The notes beneath the pieces are model-generated. The model was not told where the DNA came from. It ran no database searches and saw nothing but the letters and a program-made list of their open reading frames with translations. Shown piece after piece: positions 53,720 through 62,092 of a stretch of DNA of 64,000 bases. Position 1 is the first letter of the stretch. The number at the start of each line of letters is the position of its first letter. Made by a program: the position numbers and the translations under genes. The stretch covers positions 744,001-808,000 of the forward strand of contig NZ_CP119794.1 in the NCBI RefSeq assembly GCF_029338315.1. The letters run 5' to 3'. The stretch comes from Haloarcula regularis (GTDB lineage: Archaea > Halobacteriota > Halobacteria > Halobacteriales > Haloarculaceae).

Positions 53720-55641
53720 ATGAGTACTGCAGACGAGACATTGGCGAAGATCAAAGCACAGGTCGAATCGGAGACGCCCAGCGACATCACCATCGAGTCG
53801 GTGACGTTCGAGGGGCCCGAACTGGTCATCTACACGCCGGACGCCCAGACGGTGGCGAACCGCGACGGCATCGTCCGGAACCTCGCCCAGACCCTCCGGA
53901 AACGAATCAACGTCCGTCCCACCCAGGACGCGCTTGTCCCCCCGAAGGAGGCCCAGCCCCGAATCGAGGAGATCATCCCCGAGGACGCGGGCGTCCAGAA
54001 CCTGGATTTCGACACCCAGACCGGCGAGGTGTTCATCGAGGCCGAGAAGCCCGGGCGGGTCATCGGGCGCCACGGCGAGACGCTGGACCAGATCGCTGCG
54101 AGCGTCGGGTGGACGCCCGAGGTCGTCCGGACACCGCCGATGGAGTCCTCGACGGTCTCGAACGTCCGGAACTTCCTGAAACAGGAACGGGACGAACGCC
54201 GGGACATCTTAGAACGGGTCGGCCGGCAGATCAACCGCCCGATGACCGCCGACGAGGACTGGGTGCGACTGACGACGTTGGGCTGCTGTCGCGAGGTCGG
54301 CCGGGCCTCCTTCATCCTCTCGACCCCGGAGTCGCGCATCCTCATCGACTGTGGCGACAAGCCGGGCGCACAGGGCGAGGTGCCCTACCTCCAGGTGCCC
54401 GAGGCGCTCGCCGCTGGGCCCAACTCCATCGACGCCGTCGTCCTGACCCACGCGCACCTCGACCACTCCGCGCTCATCCCCATCCTCTTCAAGTACGGCT
54501 ACGACGGCCCCATCTACACCACCGCACCCACCCGCGACCTGATGGGCCTCCTCCAGCTGGACTACCTCGACGTGGCCGCCAAGGAGGGGCGCACCCCGCC
54601 CTACGAGAGCCAGCAAGTGCGGGACGCCCTGAAACACACCATCCCGCTGGAGTTCGGCAACGTCACCGACATCGCGCCGGACGTGAAGCTGACGATGCAC
54701 AACGCCGGCCACATCCTGGGTTCGGCGGTCTGTCACTTCCACATCGGCGAAGGTCGGTACAACGTCGCCTTCTCCGGCGACATCCACTACAAGGACACCC
54801 GGCTGCTCGACGGCGCGGTCAACGACTTCCCGCGCGTCGAGACGCTCGTCCTCGAGTCGACCTACGGCGGGAAGAACGACTACCAGACCGACCAGGAGGA
54901 CTCCGAGCGCGTCCTCAGGAAGGTGATCAACGAGGCCCACGAGAAGGAGGGCAAGATTCTCATCCCCGCGTTCGCCGTCGGGCGCTCCCAGGAGCTGATG
55001 CTCGTCTTGGAGGAGGCGATGCGGAAGGGCGACATCCCGACGATGCCCGTCTACCTCGACGGGATGATCCGCGAGGCGACGGCCATCCACACGGCCTACC
55101 CGGAGTACCTCCGGAGCAACCTCCGCCAGCGCATCCTCTACGAGGACGAGAACCCGTTCCTGGCCGAGCAGTTCGCCCAGGTCGACGGCGGCGAGGAGAT
55201 GCGTCAGGACATCGCCGACGACGAGCCATGCATCGTCCTCACCACCTCCGGGATGGTCACCGGCGGCCCGGTCATGTCGTGGCTCCGCCTGCTGGGCGGC
55301 GACCCGGACAACACGATGGTGTTCGTCGGCTACCAGGCCGAGGGGACGCTCGGACGGCAGATCCAGCGCGGCCAGGACGAGATCACGCTCTCGGACAACA
55401 GCGGCCCGCGCGCCGAGCGGGTCAGCCTGAAGATGGGCGTCGAGACGGTCGACGGCTTCTCCGGCCACGCCGACCGGCAGGGTCTCGAGACGTTCGTCGA
55501 GACGATGCACCCCCGTCCCGAGAAGGTGCTCTGTGTCCACGGCGACGAGTCCTCGACGAACCAGCGTCCTCGGCGCTCTACCAGAAGTTCAACATGCGGA
55601 CGTTCAACCCGAAGAACCTCGAGACGTTCCGGTTCGTCTGA
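53720..55641 (+). CDS. fttA: Archaeal transcription termination nuclease FttA (aCPSF1), frameshifted at the end
   Basis: About 641 residues after correction. Two N-terminal KH domains (with GRVIGRHGETLDQIA, residues about 112-126), a metallo-beta-lactamase core with THAHLDH (HAHLDH 244-249) and a beta-CASP domain ending near HPRPEKVLCVHGDESSTNQ. FttA is an archaeal terminator factor and RNase. At about 55565 a base is missing; restoring it gives SSALYQKFNMRTFNPKNLET followed by FRFV. The gene is expected to be essential, so this is almost certainly an error in the sequence. Confidence 0.93.
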
Positions 55642-55662
55642 GACGGGGTTCGAAAAACGGGC

Positions 55663-55944
55663 TCAGTCGGACTTCGATTCCGGACCCACGTCTTCGGTGG
55701 TCGAGTGGGACCCACCGGACCGGAACGTGTTGAGCCCGATGAGCGAGTTCAGCGGGCACTTCTGGGTCAGGCCGGTCACCGTCAGCACCGCGCCGACGAC
55801 GAGCAGCAGGGCGGCCACGACGAGCCCTGTCGTCCCCGCTGCGATGGTCAGGAGGCCGGCGATGGCGGCCACACCGACGACGAGGAGGACCGGTCCGAGC
55901 ACGAGGCGAGCGATTCTGTCGATTCCGCCGACGTTCTTTTGCAT
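55663..55944 (-). CDS. DUF2892-family small membrane protein
   Basis: A 93-residue protein of the YgaP-like/DUF2892 family, starting MQKNVGGIDRIARLVLGPVL (start chosen for family match). Two spans (VLGPVLLVVGVAAIAGLL, VVAALLLVVGAVLTVTGLT) are followed by CPLNSLIGLNTF, the conserved Cys-Pro-Leu motif of the family. The C-terminal 20 residues are Ser/Glu-rich. It converges with fttA. In bacteria the family is often fused to rhodanese domains; here it stands alone. Confidence 0.8.
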   Translation of the reverse strand: MQKNVGGIDRIARLVLGPVLLVVGVAAIAGLLTIAAGTTGLVVAALLLVVGAVLTVTGLTQKCPLNSLIGLNTFRSGGSHSTTEDVGPESKSD

Positions 55945-56091
55945 GACTACGTCTCCACTATTGTATAGGACTCCCATCATTATGAAGGGTGCTGGTCGTT
56001 CCCGGAAGACGAGAACGCGTGGCCACGAGACGGCCCAGATGGCGGCTGCCGCCGCCGAAGCCAGGCCGTCGGCCGGCCGTTGCACGGCCGG

Positions 56092-57426
56092 TCACTCGTG
56101 GTCGGACGGGCGGGGTACGGTGGCCCGGCCCAGTGCCCCGTCGGGAGAGAGCCCCCGGAGCGAGCCGACCAGGAGCGCGCCGGCCAGGACGGCCGCACCC
56201 GCACCGAGGAAGGCGACCCCGAACCCGGCGACGTCGGCCAGCGTCCCGCCGAGGACGCTCCCGATGCCGGTCGCGAGCGTCGACAGGGCCGCGTAGACGC
56301 CGAGCGCCTCGCCACGGACGGCCGCGGGTGCGACGCGCGTGACGATGGTCCCCGCAGTGACGGCGATGACGGCCCACGAGAGCCCGATGATCGCAAACAG
56401 TGCACCCACAGCCAGCGTGCCGGCGAGTTCGCCGGCGACCCCACCGGCGACGACGACCAGCGGCATCGCTACCGACCGCACGCCGAGGGACCCGGCCTGC
56501 AGGCCCCGCAGGTCGTACCGGCCGCTGAGGCGTCCGGCGCCGGAATAGAACACCGCAGAGCCGAGGCTCGAAACGAGATAGAGCCCGAACACCGCCTCAG
56601 CGGTAAAGCCCGCGTCGGTCAGATAGAGAGGGAGCGGCGCGAAAAACGCCGCGAAGCCGGTGAAAAAGAGCACGACGGCGAGGAAGTACGTCGCCAGCGT
56701 CGGTGTGAACCGGTCGGCGAGCGCGCGCGGGCGGACCGTCCTGGTCGACCAGTACAGCCGGGTGGGGTTAAACAGGAAGGTGGCACCGCGGACACCCCGG
56801 CGGCCGGCAGAGAGGAGTCGCGCGACGCGCTCGGGGTCGACGTCCGCCAGGCGGCTCGCCGACGGCGACGGCATCCACCGGACCATGAGGACGGCCGCGA
56901 GCGCCGCGGCTGCACTCGCGGCGACGAACAGGCCCTGCTGAGCGAGATTCGGAGCGAGCACGCGGCCGGCCGTCGCGGACCAGACGATGCCGAGCAGCAG
57001 CCCCCCGGCCCAGCCGTAGCCCTGGTAGGTGTTGAGGAGCGCGATTTCGCGGTTCCACGCCGACTCGGGAACGTCGGCGACGACCAGGAGCGTCAGGACC
57101 GGTCCTGCGGCGGCGAAGACGAGCCACAGGGCCGCGTTGACCGCGATGAGGACCGGAATCGACGTGAGAAGCGGCGCGGCGGCGAGCAGGGCAGCGACGC
57201 CGACGAGACTGAACAGCACGAGCACGCGGGGCCTGGCCGTGCGGTCGGCCAGACGGCCCCAGAAGAGCGCTCCCGGAGCCCCGACGAACGCCGTGACCGC
57301 ACCGAGGAGGCCCAGCTGGAACGGCGTCGCCCCGAGCTGGACGATGTAGAGCGGTACCAGCAGCGACGCCGCCCCCGCGGCGATAGACCCCAGTCCCCAC
57401 GCCAGCAACCACCGGTGTTTGGCCAT
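56092..57426 (-). CDS. MFS transporter
   Basis: A 444-residue major facilitator with 11-12 predicted spans, starting MAKHRWLLAWGLGSIAAGAA. The loop 2-3 motif is present as GRLADRTARPRVLVLF and a second repeat half starts after a central loop (about residues 190-225) with ATYFLAVVLFFTGFAAFFAP. Substrate is not inferable; drug efflux is the usual guess. The DHH phosphoesterase gene is upstream on the same strand, 44 bases away. Confidence 0.82.
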   Translation of the reverse strand: MAKHRWLLAWGLGSIAAGAASLLVPLYIVQLGATPFQLGLLGAVTAFVGAPGALFWGRLADRTARPRVLVLFSLVGVAALLAAAPLLTSIPVLIAVNAALWLVFAAAGPVLTLLVVADVPESAWNREIALLNTYQGYGWAGGLLLGIVWSATAGRVLAPNLAQQGLFVAASAAAALAAVLMVRWMPSPSASRLADVDPERVARLLSAGRRGVRGATFLFNPTRLYWSTRTVRPRALADRFTPTLATYFLAVVLFFTGFAAFFAPLPLYLTDAGFTAEAVFGLYLVSSLGSAVFYSGAGRLSGRYDLRGLQAGSLGVRSVAMPLVVVAGGVAGELAGTLAVGALFAIIGLSWAVIAVTAGTIVTRVAPAAVRGEALGVYAALSTLATGIGSVLGGTLADVAGFGVAFLGAGAAVLAGALLVGSLRGLSPDGALGRATVPRPSDHE

Positions 57427-57470
57427 AGGTGCATCTCGGGCACGCCCCACTTAGTGGCTCGGCCGGGGGC

Positions 57471-58514
57471 TCACTCCTCGGTCGTCTCCCCCCGACTGTT
57501 GTCGTTGCTCTCGGCGAGGTTGAGCGCGCCCAGGAGTCTGGCGCTGACGACCTGTTCGACGATGTCGACAAGCTGCGCGTCGTCGCTGGTGTAGTCGGCG
57601 AAGATGCCGAGCGGTATCTGCCCGCCACCCATCTCGCGGTGGCCCCCGGCGCTGCCGACGTCGCTGAACGCCTCGTCGAGGACGTCGCCGATGTGCACGC
57701 GCGCGTCGGTCGACCGGCCGCTGAACTGGATCTCGTCGTCGATGATGCCGAAGACGATGGCTGTGTCGACGCCCTCCAGCGTCGCGAGGTAGTCGGCTGC
57801 CTGCGGGAGCGCGTCGCGCTCTCTCGTCCGGCCGACGTGCGAGAGGAGCACCGATCCCCGGACCGCGCGGTTCTCGATAGCGTCGGCGATGGCGTCGACC
57901 GTCGCACCGCTGACCGCCGGCGAGGACAGCTGTCTGAGCAGCTCCCCGTCGGCGAAGTCGTGGAGGTACCCAGCGGCGTCGTACTCGGCCCCTGTCGTCC
58001 CGCGGAGAAAGCCGAGGGTCTCCTGGCGGATGGCAAAGAGCAGGGCCGTCGCGAGCGTGGCGTCGACGTCGACGCCCAGTTCCTCGATGTACTCGGTGAG
58101 GATGCTCGCCGTCGCCCCGATCTCCTCCCGGTGGTCGACGAAGCGGGCGGTGATGTCCTCCGCGGGGTGGTGGTCGATGACGATGTCGACCGGCGTGCCC
58201 TCAGGGACCCGGTTGTTCTCGCCCGGGACGGAGTGGTCGACGAAGGCGACCAGGGACCCGCTCTCGCGGCCGGTGACGACCTCCGGGTCGAACGGCTGGA
58301 GGTCTATCTCGAGGAGGTTGACGAATGCCCTGTTTTGCTGGTGTGAGATGTCGCCGCTGTAGACGATGCGTCGCTCGTCGATGCCGGCCATCGCGGCGAT
58401 GCGGCCGAGCGCGAACGCGCTCGCCAGACAGTCCGGGTCCGGATTGTTGTGACAGACGATGGTTATCTCCTCGCCCTCGACGAGCAGCGACCGCAGGTCC
58501 TGTGGCTCGCTCAT
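57471..58514 (-). CDS. DHH-family phosphoesterase
   Basis: A 347-residue DHH/DHHA1 protein. IVCHNNPDPDCLASAFALG and AFVDHSVPG carry early metal ligands, VIDHHPAEDITARFVDHREE the DHH motif, and SAGGHREMGGGQIPLGIF the DHHA1 glycines. The family includes RecJ-like nucleases, nanoRNases and cyclic-dinucleotide phosphodiesterases; the archaeal short form is often NrnA-like. Start MSEPQDLRSLLVEGEEITIV at 58514 agrees with a TATA-like GTATTTCA about 33 bases upstream. Confidence 0.85.
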   Translation of the reverse strand: MSEPQDLRSLLVEGEEITIVCHNNPDPDCLASAFALGRIAAMAGIDERRIVYSGDISHQQNRAFVNLLEIDLQPFDPEVVTGRESGSLVAFVDHSVPGENNRVPEGTPVDIVIDHHPAEDITARFVDHREEIGATASILTEYIEELGVDVDATLATALLFAIRQETLGFLRGTTGAEYDAAGYLHDFADGELLRQLSSPAVSGATVDAIADAIENRAVRGSVLLSHVGRTRERDALPQAADYLATLEGVDTAIVFGIIDDEIQFSGRSTDARVHIGDVLDEAFSDVGSAGGHREMGGGQIPLGIFADYTSDDAQLVDIVEQVVSARLLGALNLAESNDNSRGETTEE

Positions 58515-58603
58515 CAGGTACTGCTTGCGGCGACAGGGTGAAATACCCTCCCCGCCGGTCGAGCGGCGCCAAGGTTCTCGGTCCTCCGGTCCCAACGGAC
58601 GGT

Positions 58604-58732
58604 ATGGACGAAACCCGTGGTGACGACGTGACCGCCCTCCCGTGGTACCTGAAGGTAGTCATCCTCCTGCTGTTGCTCGTCGTGCTGTTCGTCGTCGTCG
58701 TCGACATCCTGCACTTCGCGAGTGCGTTCTGA
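58604..58732 (+). CDS. 42-residue single-pass membrane protein
   Basis: A short gene from ATG 58604 to TGA 58732. The product begins MDETRGDDVTALPWYLK, followed by a strongly hydrophobic helix (VVILLLLLVVLFVVVVDI) and ending LHFASAF. It is a likely single-pass membrane microprotein with its N terminus in the cytoplasm. It is divergent from the DHH phosphoesterase and convergent to the DsrE-like gene. No family is recognised and no clear TATA box is seen. Confidence 0.55.
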   Translation: MDETRGDDVTALPWYLKVVILLLLLVVLFVVVVDILHFASAF

Positions 58733-58767
58733 GACGCGGCTGGACCCGCGCAGCAAAACGGAGCCGC

Positions 58768-59343
58768 TCAGACCAGCAGCTGGATGTCGGCCTCGACCAT
58801 CTCCTGGAAGGCGCTCGCGGCCCCGACGCCGGTGGTGACGCCGTCGTAGAAGTCGTCCTCGTCGTAGTCCAGCAGGTCGATGGTCATCTGGCACGCCTGG
58901 AGGTCGACACCGGTGTCCAGCGACATCTGGATGAGTTCCTCGACGGTGGCGACGTCGTTGTCTGCGATGCGCTTTCGCATCATGCGCGTGGTCATCGCGT
59001 CCATGCCGGGCAGGGCCGCGATGGCGTTGGGCATCGGCATGTTCGGGTTGCCGACGGCGCTGAGCTGGAGGTCCGAGGAGTGGTCCTCGTGGAGTATCTC
59101 CAGGCCCCAGAACGTGTGGAAGACGGTCACGTCGTAGCCGAAGGCCGCCGCCGTGCTCGCGAGGATGAGCGGCGGGTACGCCATGTCGAGGGTGCCCTTC
59201 GTGGCGATGATGACCATCTTCTTGGGGTCGTCGCCGACGTCGTCCTTGACGGCCGCGAGCTCGGCCTCGAGTTCCTCGACGCGTGACTCGAGTCGGGCCA
59301 CGTCCGGCGTCGGTTCGCTCGCCGTGGTGTCGTCGGTGCTCAT
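58768..59343 (-). CDS. DsrE/DsrF/DrsH-like sulfur-carrier protein
   Basis: A 191-residue protein of the DsrE2 type: an N-terminal helical coiled region (ARLESRVEELEAELAAVKDD) then a DsrE fold with KKMVIIATKGTLDMAYPPLI, VTVFHTFWGLEIL and VDLQACQMTIDLLDYDEDDF. The single conserved Cys151 (ACQMT) is the presumed persulfide carrier. It works with TusA, encoded 51 bases upstream on the same strand. Start at ATG 59343 preferred over GTG 59355. Cytoplasmic or membrane-associated. Confidence 0.85.
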   Translation of the reverse strand: MSTDDTTASEPTPDVARLESRVEELEAELAAVKDDVGDDPKKMVIIATKGTLDMAYPPLILASTAAAFGYDVTVFHTFWGLEILHEDHSSDLQLSAVGNPNMPMPNAIAALPGMDAMTTRMMRKRIADNDVATVEELIQMSLDTGVDLQACQMTIDLLDYDEDDFYDGVTTGVGAASAFQEMVEADIQLLV

Positions 59344-59394
59344 CTCAGCGCTCACCCTCCCCGCGGGTCGTGGTCGGCGAACTGGCCGGCATCA

Positions 59395-59652
59395 TCAGGC
59401 CACCCTGGCGACGAAGTGCCGGAAGATCGTCTCGCCACCCTCCGCTGTCTCCTGCTGGTCGACCAGTTCCACGTCGGCCGTCGACTCGGCCCAGCCCCCG
59501 ATGTCGCTCATGCTCCCGGGGTCCGTCGCCAGCACCTCGAGGGTCTCGCCCTCGGCGATGTCGTCGACCGCCTGTTTGGTCTTGACGACCGGCATCGGGC
59601 AGTTCTCTCCACGCACGTCGAGTGTCTCTGACACGTCGATATCTGAGTTCAT
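59395..59652 (-). CDS. tusA: Sulfur carrier TusA
   Basis: An 85-residue TusA/SirA-family protein. The sulfur-binding cysteine is Cys18 in DVRGENCPMPVVKTKQAVD, and the fold ends FRHFVARVA. TusA accepts persulfide sulfur and passes it on to DsrE-type proteins, tRNA thiolation or molybdenum cofactor enzymes. It is first in a two-gene unit with the DsrE-like gene and divergent from the YeeE-like permease, with an AT-rich shared promoter region between. Confidence 0.92.
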   Translation of the reverse strand: MNSDIDVSETLDVRGENCPMPVVKTKQAVDDIAEGETLEVLATDPGSMSDIGGWAESTADVELVDQQETAEGGETIFRHFVARVA

Positions 59653-59703
59653 CGTGATTCCTCGCCCGGTAGTATTGGCCAGTACGATAAAAACCCTGCG
59701 ATA

Positions 59704-59726
59704 GTATTGCTCGACAGTTCCAATAC
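59704..59726. promoter_or_regulatory. Inverted repeat GTATTG-N11-CAATAC between tusA and the permease
   Basis: Perfect six-base arms (59704-59709 and 59721-59726) separated by 11 bases, within the 180-base AT-rich gap between divergent sulfur genes. It is well placed to be the operator of the locus. TACTATACAAG (59810-59820) is a likely TATA box for the rightward transcript. Confidence 0.45.
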
Positions 59727-59832
59727 AGTGGCTAGATTACCTGCACGAAACGTATTTCAGACCCATTCTATGGCGATATATCCCAGCGTATCCAAAGTCT
59801 TATTTTGCGTACTATACAAGACTCATGTAACG

Positions 59833-59916
59833 ATGTCCCACCTAACTCACCGCGATACCGTCCACAGACCACCGGCCACAGCGGCAGGCTACTCGGAGGT
59901 GCTCGGGCGCCGATGA
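59833..59916 (+). CDS. Candidate 27-residue leader peptide of the permease gene
   Basis: A short frame, MSHLTHRDTVHRPPATAAGY to LGRR, ending in a TGA that overlaps the permease ATG as ATGA. It lies just after the TATA-like box, so the mRNA starts at or close to it. It would couple translation into the permease. His-rich (three histidines in 11 residues). Coding is unproven. Confidence 0.4.
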   Translation: MSHLTHRDTVHRPPATAAGYSEVLGRR

Positions 59917-60869
59917 CGGCGCTCGCACAGGTCGCGTTCGCACCCGAGCTGTTCCCCAACGGGATCGTCCAGTACCTCGTCGGCGGGTTCTTCGTCGGCC
60001 TCGGTATCAGCGTCATCTACCTCGGGTCCGGCATCATCGCGGGCAACAGCACGTTCCTGGAGACGTCGCTCTCCTACGTCTCGAAACTGCCGCGGTTCAA
60101 CATCCCGCGGTTCGTCCAGTCGCGGGACTGGCGGATCGTCTTTACCGTGAGCATCGTCCTCGGGGCCGTCGCCTACAAGGCCCTCTTCGACCCGACCGTC
60201 TTCGTCACCGAGGTGCAGTGGTGGCGGCTCCTGGGCGGGGGCGTCCTCGTCGGCGTCGGCACCCGCATCGGGAAAGGGTGTACCGCGGGACACGGCGTCT
60301 GTGGCGTCGGCTCCGTCTCGCGGACGTCGATTGCCAACGTCGCCCTGTTCCTGGGGACCGCTATCCTCGTCGCGCTCGGCGTCGCGGCGCTGGGTGCGTC
60401 CCTGATGAGCGACGCCGGCCGCGGCCCGTACTTCACCCTGCTCATCGTCGCCGGGGGCCTCATCGAGGGGTTCGGGCTGGCCTACAGCGGGATGGCCAGG
60501 CCCGAGGTCGTCCTCGAGTTCCTCCAGCTCCAGGACTTCGGGCTGTTGCTCGTGATGGGGGCGGCGTCCGTCACCGCCGGGGTGACCTTCTGGGCCGCGA
60601 CGACGTTCGGCGACCGGGCACCGCTGACGGGCCGGGCCTACACCAAGCGGGTCAAGTCGATGGACCGGAACGTCGCCGTCGGCGGCGTCGTCTTCGGCGT
60701 CGGCTGGGGCCTGTCGGGTATCTGTCCCGGCGCGGGCTACGCGAGCGTCGGCATCGGGAACTACCAGATACTCTGGGGCCTTGCCGGCATGTTCGTTGGC
60801 GCCTACGCGCAGGGGTACTGGCGGGCGCGCCGCTCGCGTGACAGCGCGAGTAGCGTGGCCGCCGACTGA
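59913..60869 (+). CDS. YeeE/YedE-family thiosulfate or sulfur transporter
   Basis: A 318-residue membrane protein with about nine spans, made of two YeeE-type halves. GKGCTAGHGVCGVGSVSRTS carries Cys123 and Cys130 and the second half has LSGICPGAGYASVGIG with Cys271, the conserved cysteine sites that in TsuA relay thiosulfate. It should import thiosulfate or a related sulfane species for TusA and DsrE. The start at ATG 59913 overlaps the leader stop. Confidence 0.87.
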   Translation: MTALAQVAFAPELFPNGIVQYLVGGFFVGLGISVIYLGSGIIAGNSTFLETSLSYVSKLPRFNIPRFVQSRDWRIVFTVSIVLGAVAYKALFDPTVFVTEVQWWRLLGGGVLVGVGTRIGKGCTAGHGVCGVGSVSRTSIANVALFLGTAILVALGVAALGASLMSDAGRGPYFTLLIVAGGLIEGFGLAYSGMARPEVVLEFLQLQDFGLLLVMGAASVTAGVTFWAATTFGDRAPLTGRAYTKRVKSMDRNVAVGGVVFGVGWGLSGICPGAGYASVGIGNYQILWGLAGMFVGAYAQGYWRARRSRDSASSVAAD

Positions 60870-60870
60870 G

Positions 60871-61035
60871 ATGGCCAGCGTTCCCTCACGCCCGTCGTCG
60901 CGCCAGACGACAGGCCTACTGTCCCGCGACGACGACACCGGGACGATGGCACCGAACCCAGCGGTCCGGTCCCGACTCGCCCCGACGAATCGTCTGCTCA
61001 CCGGCGGTCCGGTCACCGGGATCGGGGTGGTCTGA
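60871..61035 (+). CDS. Uncertain 54-residue frame between permease and methyltransferase
   Basis: A frame from ATG 60871, one base after the permease stop, to TGA 61035, one base before the methyltransferase GTG. Its packing fits an operon, but the product (MASVPSRPSSRQTTGLLSRD and on) is basic and Ser/Pro/Thr-rich, unlike haloarchaeal proteins. It may be untranslated, or the remains of a gene. Confidence 0.3.
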   Translation: MASVPSRPSSRQTTGLLSRDDDTGTMAPNPAVRSRLAPTNRLLTGGPVTGIGVV

Positions 61036-61036
61036 C

Positions 61037-61591
61037 GTGGGCTTTCACACCTTCGACGCGGACAAAGCGGACCTGCTCGACGACGTCTCGCGGTTCCGGT
61101 TTTGCTCGCGCGACGAGCTCGTCGGCCACCTCGCGTGTGACCCGACGGCCACCGTCGCCGACCTGGGTAGCGGGACGGGCTTTTACACCGGCGAGGTGGC
61201 GCCGTTCGTCGGGACGCTCTATGCCGTCGACGTCCAGGCCGAGATGCACGACTGGCACCGCGAGAACGGCGTCCCGGCAAACGTGGACCTGGTCACCAGC
61301 GACGTCGCGTCCCTGCCCTTCGACGACGGTCACCTCGACGCCGCCTTCTCGACGATGACGTTCCACGAGTTCGCGTCGCCCGAGGCCCTCGCGGAGCTTC
61401 GCCGGGCCCTGGCCGACGGCGGCCGCGTCGTGACCGTCGACTGGTCGGCAAACGGCACGGGCGAGGCCGGCCCGCACATGGACGAACGGTTCAGCGCGGC
61501 CGAGACGGGTGCGCAGTTCGAGGCGGCCGGCTTCGACGTGCCCGTCACGCAGGAACGGCCGGATACGCTCCTGGTCGTCGCCGTCGCGTAG
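61037..61591 (+). CDS. Class I SAM-dependent methyltransferase
   Basis: A 184-residue methyltransferase from GTG 61037. The SAM-binding motif I is VADLGSGTGFYTGEVAPFVG, motif II VDVQAEMHDWHRENGVP, and motif IV VTSDVASLPFDDGHLDAAFS; these match the UbiE/COQ5-like type 11 group. Substrate is unknown. In the sulfur locus it could methylate a thiol or hydrogen sulfide, as in known thiol methyltransferases, but this is inference from position only. The cysteine-containing regulator gene follows after about 100 bases. Confidence 0.82.
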   Translation: MGFHTFDADKADLLDDVSRFRFCSRDELVGHLACDPTATVADLGSGTGFYTGEVAPFVGTLYAVDVQAEMHDWHRENGVPANVDLVTSDVASLPFDDGHLDAAFSTMTFHEFASPEALAELRRALADGGRVVTVDWSANGTGEAGPHMDERFSAAETGAQFEAAGFDVPVTQERPDTLLVVAVA

Positions 61592-61689
61592 GACCGCGAG
61601 CCGGTTCTCGGAGCCGACGTGCTGCCGGCGCAACAGTAGTGTATAGAATCCACACACTTATGCTCGCGACGCCCGTACGTTGATATAGA

Positions 61690-62088
61690 ATGCCAGAATC
61701 AATGAGTGAATACCTAAAGCAGGACATGGAGTGTGAGGGGCTGCTGGAGTGTTTCCACGGGTTGAAGGCGCTCGACAGGGAGATCTTCGGCGTCCTCGCG
61801 TCGGCCTCGGAGCCGCTGACCGTCGACGAGATCGCGGCGGCGGTCGACCGGGAACGCTCGACGGCCTATCGGGCGGTCCAGCGCCTGCTCCAGGCGGGGT
61901 TCATCCAGAAAGAGCAGGTCAACTACGACCAGGGCGGCTACTACCACGTCTACCTCCCCGCCGACCCCGACCAGATGGCCGACGACATGCAGCGGATGCT
62001 CAACGACTGGTACGCGAAGATGGGCCAGCTCATCCAGGAGTTCCGCACGAAGTACGACCAGCCCGAGCGGGCCGCGCCCGAGCAGTAG
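61690..62088 (+). CDS. TrmB/ArsR-like HTH regulator with N-terminal cysteine pair
   Basis: A 132-residue regulator. An N-terminal segment MECEGLLECFHGLKALDREI has Cys15 and Cys21, before a winged helix (LTVDEIAAAVDRERSTAYRA, VQRLLQAGFIQKEQVNYDQG) and a C-terminal helix for dimerisation. CACTTATGC lies about 28 bases before ATG 61690, so it is leaderless with its own promoter. Its place at the end of the sulfur cluster suggests it senses persulfide or sulfide through the cysteines. An alternate start at 61702 keeps both cysteines. Confidence 0.78.
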   Translation: MPESMSEYLKQDMECEGLLECFHGLKALDREIFGVLASASEPLTVDEIAAAVDRERSTAYRAVQRLLQAGFIQKEQVNYDQGGYYHVYLPADPDQMADDMQRMLNDWYAKMGQLIQEFRTKYDQPERAAPEQ

Positions 62089-62092
62089 CGAC

